DNA from: Lewinellaceae bacterium
GTDB taxonomy: Bacteria > Bacteroidota > Bacteroidia > Chitinophagales > Saprospiraceae
Reading direction: 5' to 3'
Assembly: GCA_020636375.1 (NCBI GenBank)
Contig: JACJXZ010000001.1
Location: 62,001 to 126,000, forward strand
Length of the DNA: 64,000 nucleotides
Numbering within the stretch: position 1 is the stretch's first letter; every line of letters begins with the position of its first letter. Positions 1 through 8,741 of this stretch are shown here, piece by piece. The notes beneath the pieces were generated by a model. That model did no database searches, was not told the DNA's origin, and saw only the letters and a list, made by a program, of their open reading frames with translations. The position numbers and the translations under genes were made by a program.

Positions 1-36
1 CCTGCCTGCTCGGCCGCGTCCTCGCGGGCAGGCAGG

Positions 37-817
37 TTGTTAGCACACAAAATAACTTCGTCTATTCTGTACCACTTATTATTTTGCAGGCCCTTAGCTG
101 CTGGCCCGGTGCGGCATATTTTAGAATTTGCTGACCTGCTATCCGAAAAGCTGTACGCTCTGGATAGCAAAACGTACGCTAAACATATCGGAGAAGACGG
201 CTGGTCTCCCGGCCGTTATTTTTCTGTGGACAACTTCCTGTACGCCCGCTGTTGCGTTGTTGCTAATGGCAAAGAGCTGTATGAGAAGGTGTTGCATGAC
301 CCTGCTGGGGCGCAGTTGCGATTTGTCCCCATGTAAAAGCTCTAAAATGCTGGTTTCAGGTAGCGCCACATAGCCGGCTCGGCCTGAAAAGCCTGCTCCG
401 GCGAATGCCGGAGGCCAATATATTTTAGCACGGGGCATCGCCCCGTGTATAATGATGAAAGCCGCCTGCGGCCTGAAAGGCCATCATAATACCAGCTCAA
501 TTATGCTGCCCTTTCAGGGCGCTGGCTACGGTTGTGCGCCTTTACAGGGGGCGTTGCCCCCTGCTAAGATAGGCTGGCCCTGTGGAATTCGCGACGCGAC
601 TATTCCACAGGGCTGGCCTTTCAGGCCGTTCGCTTTATTAGCAGAGGGGGACAAATCGCAACTGCGCCCCCCTGCTGAGATGCCCAAAGACCTAACCTTT
701 GAAGCCTTGCTCTACATCCCGGCAGAAGCATACGAACGCAAGACTGGTAAGAAGTATGATTACTCGCCAGGTTTTCCCATTGAGACGTATAGCAATGAAC
801 AAGGTTGGGGAGAATAA
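37..817 (+). pseudogene. DUF4240 family protein, split by a MITE
   Basis: The reading frame up to about 306 and the frame from about 671 together give a DUF4240-like sequence: DLLSEKLYALD, then YFSVDNFLYARCCVVANG, then MPKDLTFEALLYIPAEAY. A second, similar gene lies at 2948-3541. The two halves are separated by a 364-bp element that shifts the frame and adds stops. Removing the element and one copy of the flanking 6-mer CCTGCT rejoins the frame as HDPAEMPKDLTF, matching the sister gene's NPAQMPKDFTF. The N-terminal third of the family is missing or unrecognisable, and the start at 37 is arbitrary. Function unknown. It converges on a small toxin-like gene (970-2817, minus strand), and the sister copy precedes that gene on the minus strand, so a partner role is possible but unproven. 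Confidence 0.75.
307..670. mobile_element. MITE-like element, 24-bp inverted repeats, 6-bp target duplication
   Basis: Positions 307-330 and 647-670 are perfect inverted copies (outer bases GGGGCGCAGTTGCGATTTG). The element is flanked by direct repeats CCTGCT at 301-306 and 671-676. The interior is a mosaic of small palindromes, such as CACGGGGC...GCCCCGTG near 431-452, of the REP type common in Bacteroidota, with no ORF of its own. It therefore looks like a non-autonomous element mobilised in trans. Similar interior palindromes occur at 2265-2400. The insertion breaks the DUF4240 gene. Confidence 0.85.
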
Positions 818-1014
818 GCAGAGGAGGCCAGGTTTAAGAACCTATCCAGGCGGGTCAAGAGGAGGTTCTCAAACCTGGCCCAAATGCCTCCATCTGCTCG
901 ATGATGCTGTCGGCGATCTTGTTGGAAGCGAACACGCGAAAAAGCGGGGTACGCTCCCGAAAAAAATATTTATCGGTTTCCTCTGGGGCGCCTTCCGTGT
1001 TTCCTTTCGTAGGC

Positions 1015-2247
1015 TTCATTACCGTACACTTTTAAATCAGGGAAGTTCTTTGAAAATTGGAAAGAAATGGCTAAGCCTTTTCTGATATAGTACCTGATGG
1101 CTCGCAGGCCAATCTGGAATACGGATAAATCAGCAGCCCTATCTTTGCGGCAAAACCTGCCCAAATGGGGCGAGCGCCGGGCATCGAACTCAAACAGGAT
1201 GCAGGCGATAAAAGCCAGGCTATACCACGATGAGCAAGTTGAAAGCATATCTGGCTTACCAATCCGGGTATCCTCAAAATGGAAGCCTCTGGATTTGATG
1301 TCGCCAAAATAGGTTTCGATGTGATACCTTTTGCGGTAATAGGCTTCTACTTGTACTATATTCGAGGCTAGTCAATAAATACAGGGTACTTTTCATATCG
1401 GGTTCTGTCATGCCAATAAAGCACGTTAACCGGTACCCAAAAGCTTGCTTGGTGACGTACATCCGCGGCAGGAACAAGCTGTTTTTGCTGATTCGCAGGG
1501 GCAATGTGTACTAAAAGGGCAAGCGTCCAGCATTTGTGGGTTGTCGGCCAGCAAAGTATCCTTGCCGGTTTTGAGCACATAATCCCAGCCGTGGGCCAAA
1601 CAAGCTTGCTGCAACTCGTTGCCGTCAAATTCTCCATCGCCCAGCAGGATAACCTGGCAAGGGCATTCTATAATGGTGTCCAGCAGCATGGCTACCTTAT
1701 TGACGACATCCAAATGCATTTGCTGGGGAAAATGCCCTTTAGGCGCTTGGCGCACTATCCAGCAGATGGGGATAGCCCGCCTGCGCCAGATGAGGCTAAC
1801 CATCAGGGCCATACAGCCTTTGCCGATGCTGGAGCCGTCAATGGCCAAAACCAACTCTCCGCTATTGCTTACCGAACGCAGCATGGGCAACAGGTAGGGG
1901 ATGAAATGTACAGCCGAATCCGTCCACTTGTTTTTCAGCCAGCGCTTGGCTTTTTTGACTCGGCTTTCCAAATCAATGTCGTCATCCATGTGCTTGCCGA
2001 TGCCTTGCAGGGAGGCTTGCCCGCCTTTAATTAAGGCGCCAGCCATACTAGCCAGGGTGTTTATCCGGCGCAGGGCATTGCCTTGTGGCGCTACAGGTTG
2101 ATGTTTTATCAGCCATTTTTTACATCTTTGCAGATCATCTAATTGTAGGGTTTTCTGTAAAGATTGTAAAATCTGGGAAAACCCTATTTTTTTGGCTAGT
2201 GTTTTTGCCAGGCACTGCTTATGCTGCCCAGGGAGGCTCATTTTCAA
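1015..2247 (-). pseudogene. IS4-family DDE transposase, frameshifted
   Basis: The first 240 residues (from 2247) contain an N-terminal helical region, then LVLAIDGSSIGKG with the first catalytic Asp and CQVILLGDGEFDG with the second. The frame then breaks near 1490 and again near 1370. The remaining pieces carry TCFIGMTEPDMKSTLYLLTSL and a degenerate YYRKRYHIETYFGDIKSRGF stretch with the catalytic Glu, then the C-terminal helix region including SVFQIGLRAIRYYI near 1100. At least two frameshifts make it inactive. The last open frame runs out of the IS through the target duplication into the tail of the interrupted host gene. Confidence 0.8.
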
Positions 2248-2259
2248 GCTCGCCTTTGG

Positions 2260-2400
2260 TTATGTTGGCCTTTCAGGCCGGAGGCTGCTTGGCCTTATCG
2301 TACACGGGCGCTGCCCCGTGCTATGTTATGCTAGCCTCCGGCATGCGCCGGAGCAGGCTCTTCGGGCTGGGATAGCCCTGTACGCAGGGGTTTCGGGCTT
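2260..2400. repeat. REP-like palindrome cluster inside the IS
   Basis: Short inverted repeats such as GGCCTTTCAGGCC, CACGGGCGCTGCCCCGTG and GCCTCCGGCATGCGCCGGAG follow one another here. The same style of sequence fills the MITE at 307-670. There is no coding potential. It probably belongs to a dispersed intergenic repeat family. Confidence 0.5.
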
Positions 2401-2840
2401 TAGCTCACTGGCCAGCCGCATCAGGCTGGGCTTTCTCTGCCTCGATTGGGTGCTAACCCGGACGGTTGGCTGCCGTTAAAAAGTTGCCGTTTCTTTCCAA
2501 ATTTTCAAAGAACTTTTGCCGTAACTAAAAGTGTACGGTAATGAATCGTAGGCTTCAATATATTCATCCTCGATTTCCCGTGCCTTCTTCCTGCCGGGAA
2601 TATTAGTCAATAAAATTCTGGCGAAAAACCTTGCTACTCCCAAAATGGCGTTAAATAGAGAAACCTGCTCATTGGCTCTGGGAGAGGAACCATCCCGGTT
2701 CAGCGGTTTTCCGCAGATGCCGTATTTAAGGACGTCATTCTCTTCCTTATCCCGTATTTCATATAAATGATGAGGGCGCTTGCTTTTTTGGGAGTTTCCG
2801 TGTGTTTCTTTTGCCATTTTAGAGGGAGCTTAGCCTATTA

Positions 2841-2942
2841 GGCCACCCGTCTAAGGTTGGACACTCCATGCCTCCTGCACACGCTCGGCCTCGACTCCGC
2901 TCGGCTTTCCCCTTTCTGCTGTCCAACCTCAGACGGGTAGCC
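2841..2942. mobile_element. 102-bp palindromic element, copy 1 of 3
   Basis: The ends GGCCACCCGTCTAAGGTTGG and its near-perfect inverse (23-bp inverted repeats) enclose a conserved middle with CACACGCTCGGCCTCGACTC. Eight-base direct repeats GCCTATTA flank it at 2833-2840 and 2943-2950. Two further copies of exactly 102 bp lie at 29244-29345 and 29406-29507. This copy landed on the stop codon of the DUF4240 gene at 2948-3541, between it and the toxin-like gene. Confidence 0.85.
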
Positions 2943-2947
2943 GCCTA

Positions 2948-3541
2948 TTATCCTAACAATCTGTCCATCAAGGTTTCATCCCAACCATCCGGATTGCTGT
3001 AGGTTTCATAACTAACTGTCGGAAAGTACTCGAACTCTTGCCCTGTTTTTTCTCTTATAAGCATCGGCAGCCAGATATAAGAGCGATTCAAAAGTAAAAT
3101 CTTTAGGCATTTGAGCAGGGTTTACCAGTATCTTTTCATAATAATCTTTGCCATTCGCCACCACACAAGCTCGGGCATAAAGAAAATAATCAGAAGAGAA
3201 AACCTGTCCTCCCCCAGGAATTTTCCCCATATTTTCGGCGTACACTTTTTTTGTCAAGCCGATGTAGTTTTTCCGAAAGCATATCCTGAAAACAATAAAT
3301 GGATTCTACATCCAGAGTACTAAGGTAGGCAACCGCCGGTTCAACAATCCCTTCATCGTCGTCTTCTCTTTGACCAATCCAGTAGGGAAATAATATGCCA
3401 GAAGCCGGTTTCGGTAAGCGGAGCCGAAGACCCGGGAACCGACTGAACCCTGATCTCAATTTCAGCATTCTCATGCTCCTCCTGGAGCTTTTTGATAAAA
3501 TCCGCGTCTAATTCGCGTATGTTGAGCTTGTAGATCGGCAT
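2948..3541 (-). pseudogene. DUF4240 family protein, frameshifted
   Basis: The pieces read in order: MPIYKLNIREL...FWHIISLLDWSK (from 3541), EDDDEGIVEPAVAYLSTLDV...CFQDMLSEKLHRLD, VYAENMGKIPGGGQVFSSD, FLYARACVVANGKDYYEKI and MPKDFTFESLLYLAADAYKR. Each is in a different frame from its neighbour near 3370, 3250 and 3050. The last shift is in a run of six A; taking one away gives KRKTGQEFEYFPTVSYETYS and a stop at 2948-2950. The stop lies inside the target duplication of the 102-bp element. Before that insertion the next start codon (2817, toxin-like gene) would have been under 30 bp away, so the two formed an operon. Function unknown; a partner or immunity role is only a guess. Confidence 0.75.
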
Positions 3542-3577
3542 ATTTAAAAAAGTTTTACTGTTAAATTATACCCGCTG

Positions 3578-3678
3578 CAATAGGTTTTTCCGCAAAGCGG
3601 GACAGGTAGTGCATTTGCGCGCCCTGCCCCTTAATCCCCTAAAGGGGAAATCCTCGCATAAATGCACAAAACCTATTG
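3578..3678. repeat. Palindromic element (about 100 bp)
   Basis: CAATAGGTTTT at 3578-3588 is repeated in inverse at 3668-3678, with further inverted pairs inside (GTGCATTTGCG/CGCATAAATGCAC). No ORF. It lies in the gap between the DUF4240 remnant and the serine hydrolase remnant. Confidence 0.6.
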
Positions 3679-3821
3679 CCGTTAAGTATAGTGTCTGCAA
3701 TTTGCAAATTACGACATCCTGCGGTTCTAAACAAGGACAGTACGCAGTTGCATATTCCGTTCCAGATTCCCCGGAATAAACACAGTTGACTATCGGGAGC
3801 CAATTTTGGGGAAAATACGTT

Positions 3822-3988
3822 TAGTGGTCTGTCAGCACAAATTGCCGGGTAATCTATGGCGCCTTTTCCGCCTGCTCTGCGTTGGAGAACCGGGCTTCGT
3901 AGCTTTGGCTACGATCCCGAACCTCCGCCTTGATCAGGCGAAAATCCGCAGATACCTTACCCGGCATTTGCACCTTGACAGACCACTA
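3822..3988. repeat. Large hairpin repeat with TAGTGGTCTGTCA ends
   Basis: The ends TAGTGGTCTGTCA and TGACAGACCACTA pair, as do GCCGGGTAA and TTACCCGGC. The loop holds GGGCTTCGTAGCTTTGGCTA, which is closely similar to the loop of the hairpin element at 32975-33165. An apparent 64-codon ORF through it is an artefact of the palindrome. Confidence 0.6.
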
Positions 3989-3997
3989 GTTATGATT

Positions 3998-4034
3998 TAA
4001 AAAACCAGCCTGTAGTCCATTCCGCAGGCTGGTT
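3998..4034 (-). terminator. Rho-independent terminator
   Basis: On the minus strand AACCAGCCTG pairs with CAGGCTGGTT and is followed by a T run. It sits just past the stop of the serine hydrolase remnant. Confidence 0.7.
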
Positions 4035-4059
4035 CCTGTCTTTCTATCACTACAAACCA

Positions 4060-4870
4060 TCAGGCATACGCCTCATGGTAGGCATTGATCAGGATGGTCT
4101 CCGGGTCAAAAGCCCCTCTCGTGTTGATCAGCAATACAGCATCTACCAGATCCGGGAAGCCCATCATGCCGCCCCGGAATCCATTATCGGAGCTGTTTTT
4201 GAAGTCACCCCCATGCCCGTAGTAGGTGCCCCGCCGCTGGTTGCGCCATTTTGCGAACCCCATGATCCTCCTGGTATCGTCCAGCAGGATATGGCGAGTA
4301 TCGCGGGACAGCACCTCGTCAAACCGGAAATACACCAGGAACCGCGCCCAATCGATGGGTGAGCCGTACCACCCGTAGGCGCCGACGGCTGTGGTGGCGT
4401 AATCTCCAAACCCTACGCCGTCTCCTCCACTTCCCTCCCGGTAGTACAGGCAGGGGTTAGCTCCGGCTTCTCTCGTGATGCCGGTGATGCCCATCGGATC
4501 TGGATCTGATCGGTAGCGAAGGTGCTGTATCCTCCCCGGCGATGCCTTCGATGGTAGTGAGGAACCAGTAATTGGCGTTGTGATACACGGAGTTGGCGGT
4601 GGGGCTTACCGGATTCAGCAGCACCGAAGGGAATTGTGACAACCTCGTGCCCCCATTCAGGTACCGGAAGTGTGGGTCAGGAGCTGATAGAAGGTGATGT
4701 TCCGGATACTGCTGTGGACGTCCGGGAAGCGGCTTTCGATATAAGGATAAGCCCGGTCGGGCAGGGGAGATCTCCGCGTCTTCCACCAGCTTCATGATAC
4801 CAGCGCACAGAGCGGTTTACCAGGCTGGCGCTCACCATCCTCGTATGAGGAGACATGAGCCAGGTGTTAC
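4060..4870 (-). pseudogene. Beta-lactamase-family serine hydrolase, decayed
   Basis: The C-terminal 144 residues (from 4494) form one clean frame with AVGAYGWYGSPIDWARFL, YYGHGGDF and a C-terminus typical of class C beta-lactamase-like hydrolases. Upstream the frame is broken at about 4490, 4660 and 4740. The fragments include MKLVEDAEIS, a degenerate RNITFYQLLTHTSG-like stretch, and YHNANYWFLTTIEGIAG, which carries the Y-x-N motif of the family. The expected SxxK motif near 4850 reads SASLVN, so the catalytic Lys is lost. Substrate unknown; serine hydrolases of this family act outside the cytoplasm. Confidence 0.7.
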
Positions 4871-4929
4871 TTCCGCAGGCATCCGGGCGTAGCCGCCCGC
4901 TCCCTTACCTCCACGAGTATACCGTTTTC

Positions 4930-5215
4930 GCAATGGCGAAGGAATAGCTTACTTTCTCCAAATGCACCCATCTGCTCGATGATGCTGTTTACCATTTTAT
5001 TAGAATCGAACAGGTACTATGGACTAGTACTCTACTCTACCCTGTTTCTGGCGGAGGCGAAAAGGCGGAATGGATGCGAAATACAGGCTTCTTTTTTGCG
5101 CAGAAGTACCAGGTTCAGCTGGTTTACCTGCACCACCCAGTCTTCGGTAAAGTTTTCTGCCAGTAATGCTTTTTACTTTGATGCCCAGGTCGGGCATTTC
5201 CTTTGACTTTTTCAT
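4930..5215 (-). pseudogene. Unrecognised coding remnant
   Basis: From 5215 the minus strand reads MKKSKEMPDLGIKVKSITGR and then continues in a shifted frame as NFTEDWVVQVNQLNLVLLRK. Near 4960-5010 it reads SNKMVNSIIEQMGAFG. A similar fragment, SNKIADSIIEQMEAFG, occurs on the minus strand at 880-950. Both are probably remains of one gene family, which I do not recognise. Confidence 0.35.
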
Positions 5216-5442
5216 AGTGGGTTAATTGGTTTAAAGGAATTAAATGATAGGCCAAAGTTCGGGAGAATAGGGTGGGAGGGGTGTCGTGGTTTTTAAGGAG
5301 GGGGCTTCGTGGTATGTGGGGAGGAAACAGGAGGGGGGGCTATAGTTATTTATGAAACTAAGAAGTTGCAAGGATGGTTAATAAGAGCGATATTTGATCA
5401 ATATGGGTATTGAAAATTTATGGCTAACAAAATTTTTAGGAT

Positions 5443-5667
5443 ATGGTAGCGGATGAAAAAATAAGAAAGGAGATTAAAGACAGGGTAGAAAAAGTGCCGT
5501 CTGATAAACTGAACAGCCTTTTAGCATTTGTTAAACTACTGGAAGACGAAGGACATAATGATGAAGGGCTTTTGTCTTTTTTCGGAATACTACAAGGCGT
5601 AGATGAAGAATTGATGGCCGACCTAACCATTCATTTGCCGGAAAGGCGGTTGGAGTCAGACAGGTAA
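5443..5667 (+). CDS. Antitoxin of a PIN-domain toxin-antitoxin pair
   Basis: A 74-residue acidic, helical protein (MVADEKIRKEIKDRVEKVPS...) ends 9 bp before the PIN toxin. The size, charge and position fit an antitoxin that neutralises the downstream toxin by direct binding and represses the operon. It has no recognisable ribbon-helix-helix or AbrB motif; the N-terminal helix followed by a short strand-poor tail resembles small antitoxins placed ahead of VapC-like proteins in Bacteroidota and cyanobacteria. Assignment rests mainly on the neighbour. Confidence 0.7.
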   Translation: MVADEKIRKEIKDRVEKVPSDKLNSLLAFVKLLEDEGHNDEGLLSFFGILQGVDEELMADLTIHLPERRLESDR

Positions 5668-5676
5668 CTTTAAGCC

Positions 5677-6084
5677 ATGAACAAGGCTCTAATAGATACT
5701 GACATAATATCCTACTTTCTAAAAGGGGACCAATCCGTAGCCAGGAAAATAGTTGAATATTCGAGAGAGCATGGTAAGTTATCCATATCAATAATTACCT
5801 ACTATGAAATAGCTGGAGGCCTTGAGTATAAATTAGCTACCAGGCAGAAAGAAAAGTTTGAGGCATTTGTGGATAACCATTGTGAGATAATAAACCTTTC
5901 AAAAGAGTCGATAAAAATATCGGCTGAAGAATACGGCAGATTACGAAGGGACGGAATAACCATCGGAAGCGCGGATTTGTTTATCGCCGGCATAGCCATT
6001 CAGAAAGGTTATGATTTGATAACCAATAATATCAGGCATTACCAGGTGATTGACGGACTGAGAATTGTCAATTGGAAGGTGTAG
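5677..6084 (+). CDS. PIN-domain ribonuclease toxin (VapC-like)
   Basis: A 135-residue protein of the usual VapC length. The PIN acidic residues are visible: Asp7 and Asp9 in LIDTDIISY, Glu44 in TYYEIAGG, Asp100 in GSADLFIAGIA, and Asn117/Asn118 in LITNN. PIN toxins are Mg2+-dependent endoribonucleases that typically cut tRNA or rRNA. The ORF starts 9 bp after the antitoxin stop, so the pair is one transcript. All active-site positions are present, so it should be functional unless expression is lost. Confidence 0.9.
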   Translation: MNKALIDTDIISYFLKGDQSVARKIVEYSREHGKLSISIITYYEIAGGLEYKLATRQKEKFEAFVDNHCEIINLSKESIKISAEEYGRLRRDGITIGSADLFIAGIAIQKGYDLITNNIRHYQVIDGLRIVNWKV

Positions 6085-6365
6085 AGTTCGTGTTCTTTGT
6101 TGAATATAATGTCTGCCGGGCGGGGGCTGGAACCCGTCTGCTGAGCGTGGGGTGGGAACTCCCCCAACCCTTCCGAAACGAGTACGGGACAGGCTCTCTC
6201 GCGAGAAGATGCTTTGCCCTATGGGCCTTGTGGCAAGTCCAATTGCAGCAGCCCCGTGCTGTCCCCCCTCTCTTCCCCTGTTCCCATCTGGCCAAAGAGA
6301 GGGGGTGGCCGATCTCTGATCGGGCGGGCCTGTCTGCCGAAGCCTCGGCGCAGGCAGGGGTGAGT
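6085..6365. other. Intergenic, repeat-derived
   Basis: The stretch is GC-rich with short repeats (for example CCTTCCGAAACGAGT followed by CGG and ACAGG, also present near 23690) and no credible gene. It separates the toxin-antitoxin pair from the convergent LRR gene. Confidence 0.5.
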
Positions 6366-8741
6366 TCACTCCTCCTCCCCCAGCAACCGCCGCACCTTCT
6401 CAAAATCGGGATGGATGATGCCGGCGGCTTCCAGGTCGGCGATGTCTTTCAGAAAAACGGCATTTGTTATTCGGTGGTCATTCGGAAAAGACTTACCCTT
6501 CCATTTGCGGTAGACCTTTTCCGCTTCTTCCCACTGCCCATCCAATAAATACCCCAGGGCCAGATTGGTTTCCACGCTTTGCGCACCGGGATTCAATTCC
6601 AGCGTTTTTTTCGCCGCTTCGATGGCTGCTTGGGGTTGTTGAGCAAAAAGGGCATACAAGCTTAAATAATAATGCAAATTGTAATTCGTAGAATCAGCAG
6701 CCACTGCCTTTTGCTGAGCCGCAAAAGCCTCCGGGTATTTTTTGGCGGCAAACAACTCTCTTGCACCAGGTGGAGCCCACTTAATAGTACACCAGGGCAT
6801 ATCCGCCCGCAGCTGCTCGACGTAGGCTTCTGAAAATGGATTGCCTGTTAGATCAATCCTGGCCAAGGATTTCAATAATTTTATTTCTGATGGCAGTTGT
6901 GTCAATTGGTTGTTGTAAAGGGAAAGCTCAGTTAAGCTGGCTAATTGGCCGATTTGTGGAGGCAGTTCGCTGAGTCGGTTGGAGGAAAGGTAAAGCTCAG
7001 TTAAGTTGGTTAATTGGCTGACCTGGGCAGGCAGTTCGCTGAGTCGGTTGGAGGAAAGGTTAAGCTCAGTCAAGTTGGTTAATTGGCCGATCTGGGCAGG
7101 CAGTTCGCTAAGTTGGTTGAAGGAAAGGTTAAGCTCAGTTAAGTTGGCTAATTGGCCGATCTGGGCAGGCAGTTCGCTAAGTTGGTTGAAGGAAAGGTTA
7201 AGCTCAGTTAAGTTGGCTAATTGGCTGATCTGGGCAGGCAGGTCGCTGAGTTGGTTGTCGAAAAGGTCAAGCGAAGTTAAGTTGCTTAACCGCCCGATCT
7301 GTGGAGGCAGGTTACTGATTTGGTTGTCGAAAAGGTCAAGCGAAGTTAAGTTGCTTAACCGCCCGATCTGTGGAGGCAGGTTACTGATTTGGTTGTCTCG
7401 GAGGTAAAGCTCAGTTAAGTTGGCTAATTTTACCGATCTGGGCAGGCAGCTCGCTGAGTTGGTTGTAGGAAAGGTCAAGCGAAGTTAAGTTGCTTAACCG
7501 CCCGATCTGTGGAGGCAGGTTACTGATTTGGTTGTCTCGGAGGTTAAGCTCAGTTAAGCTGGCTAATTTACTGATTTGTGGAGGCAGTTCGCTGAGTTGG
7601 TTGAAGGAAAGGTAAAGCTCAGTTAAGTTGGCTAATTTTTACCGATCTGGGCAGGCAGTTCGTTGAGTTGGTTGTTGTAAAGGGAAAGCTTAGTTAAGTT
7701 GGTTAATTGGCCGATCTGGGCAGGCAGTTTGCTGAGTTGGTTGTCGAAAAGGTCAAGCGAAGTTAAGTTGTCCAATTGGCCGATCTGTGGAGGCAGTTCG
7801 CTGAGTTGGTTGAGGGAAAGGGAAAGCTCAGTTAAGTTGGTTAATTGGCCGATCTGGGCAGGCAGTTCGCTGAGTTGGTTGTTGTAAAGGGAAAGCTCAG
7901 TTAAGTTGGCTAATTGGCCGATCTGTGGAGGCAGGTCGCTGAGTTGGTTGAAAGAAAGGTCAAGCGAAGTTAAGTTGTCCAATTGACCGATCTGGGCAGG
8001 CAGTTCGCTGAGTTGGTTGTAGTAAAGGTTAAGCGAAGTCAAGTTGGCTAATTGGCCGATCTGGGCAGGCAGTTCGCTGATTTGGTTTTCGGAAAGCAAT
8101 AATACCTTTAGGGACTGATGTTTGAAAATAGCGGGAGGAATACTGTCCAGCTTGCGGTTTCGCAAGTCCAGGGCAGTGATGCCCTCGGCCAACTGCTCCA
8201 CTTCGGTGGCTAAAGGGTATTCCAACCCGGCTGTGTCAATTAGATACAATTGATCTTTCTTTTTGACTCTGGCAAAGCCGGTGTACTCAAATTGTTCTGC
8301 ACTGTCCCATTCACCCAACTTTTTTACTTTATCCCCATTTTTATCTATGAAGTAGAATTTGGGGTCAGAGTTCTTTCCGCCCAGCGCCAAGGCAAAGCGG
8401 CCATCGTAAAAATAAAAAGCATCAATCAACTTATTGGCCTTATCCAAAGCCACCTGCGTATTCAGCTTTTCGGCCTCCACCTGCCGGCGCGCTTCCTCCA
8501 CCTGTTCCACCCTGGCCTGCAGCGCCTTTTCGATCAAGGCGGGCAGTTTATCTTCTTCCGGCGGTCGGTCCGGGCAGCTCAAGGCGGCGAGGTAGAAGCG
8601 GATGGCGTCCTCGTAGGCTTTCCGGTTCTGGTATCGATTGCCCTGTTCTATCAGCTGTTGGTAGCAGTCCATTTCCTGGGCAGCCGGGGAAAGGCAGCAT
8701 AAAAAGGAAAGGAGGAGAACGAAGGTGTATTTTGCACTCAT
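6366..8741 (-). pseudogene. Exported leucine-rich-repeat protein of CHAT-STAND operon A, two A-run frameshifts
   Basis: The start at 8741 (MSAKYTFVLLLSFLCC) overlaps the NTPase stop as ATGA. Order: signal peptide (residues 1-22), a TPR/coiled-coil region, a WG-repeat-like segment (FYFIDKNGDKVKKLG), then about 18 leucine-rich repeats of exactly 23 residues (LTELSLYNNQLSELPAQIGQ type), and a C-terminal TPR region (YPEAFAAQQKAVAADS...). Two lesions split it. At 7636-7640 an A run in the motif IGKLANL is five instead of three, and at 7428-7431 it is four. The first creates an immediate stop, and the two together restore the frame. Either the gene is dead, or it varies by A-run slippage, or these are assembly errors. 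The likely role is recognition or effector partner of the STAND NTPase. Confidence 0.8.
6890..8095 (-). repeat. 69-bp tandem repeats encoding LRRs
   Basis: Around 18 units of 69 bp, many differing at only a few bases. Two adjacent units near 7261-7400 are almost identical. Such arrays recombine easily, so repeat number and order are likely to vary between strains. This is a coding repeat, not a CRISPR array: there are no unique spacers. Confidence 0.85.

Larger units (their letters stand above)
1015..2545 (-). mobile_element. IS4-type insertion sequence (1531 bp), degraded
   Basis: The outer bases on both sides are TTCATTACCGTACACTTTT, read inward, followed by further imperfect inverted similarity for about 55 bp (AAGTTCTTTGAAAATT...GGAAAGAAA). 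Eight-base direct repeats TCGTAGGC flank it at 1007-1014 and 2546-2553. It encodes a broken DDE transposase on the minus strand. About 300 bp at the 5' end (2250-2480) is palindromic filler rather than transposase, perhaps a nested REP-like insertion. The element sits inside the small toxin-like gene. Confidence 0.85.
970..2817 (-). pseudogene. small toxin-like (GIY-YIG-like?) gene interrupted by an IS4-type element
   Basis: Reading from 2817 the protein begins MAKETHGNSQ and contains HHLYEIRDKEEN, KYGICGKPLNRDG and LLTNIPGRKKAREIE. That layout resembles small C-terminal toxin domains found at the tips of RHS/YD proteins in Bacteroidota; the YEI...KYGI...R spacing recalls GIY-YIG nucleases, but this is tentative. 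At residue 90 an IS (1015-2545) interrupts it. Deleting the IS and one copy of the 8-bp duplication (TCGTAGGC on the plus strand, 1007-1014 and 2546-2553) rejoins IEAY to ERKHGRRPRGNR and a stop at 970-972, giving 102 residues. It lies directly downstream of the second DUF4240 gene on the same strand. No signal peptide or export domain is seen. Confidence 0.7.

Noticed and set aside
3806..4000. 64-codon ORF
   Set aside because: It lies entirely within a large hairpin repeat and reads its two arms.
6890..8095. Regular 69-bp repeats resembling a CRISPR array
   Set aside because: No spacers; every unit translates as a 23-residue leucine-rich repeat.
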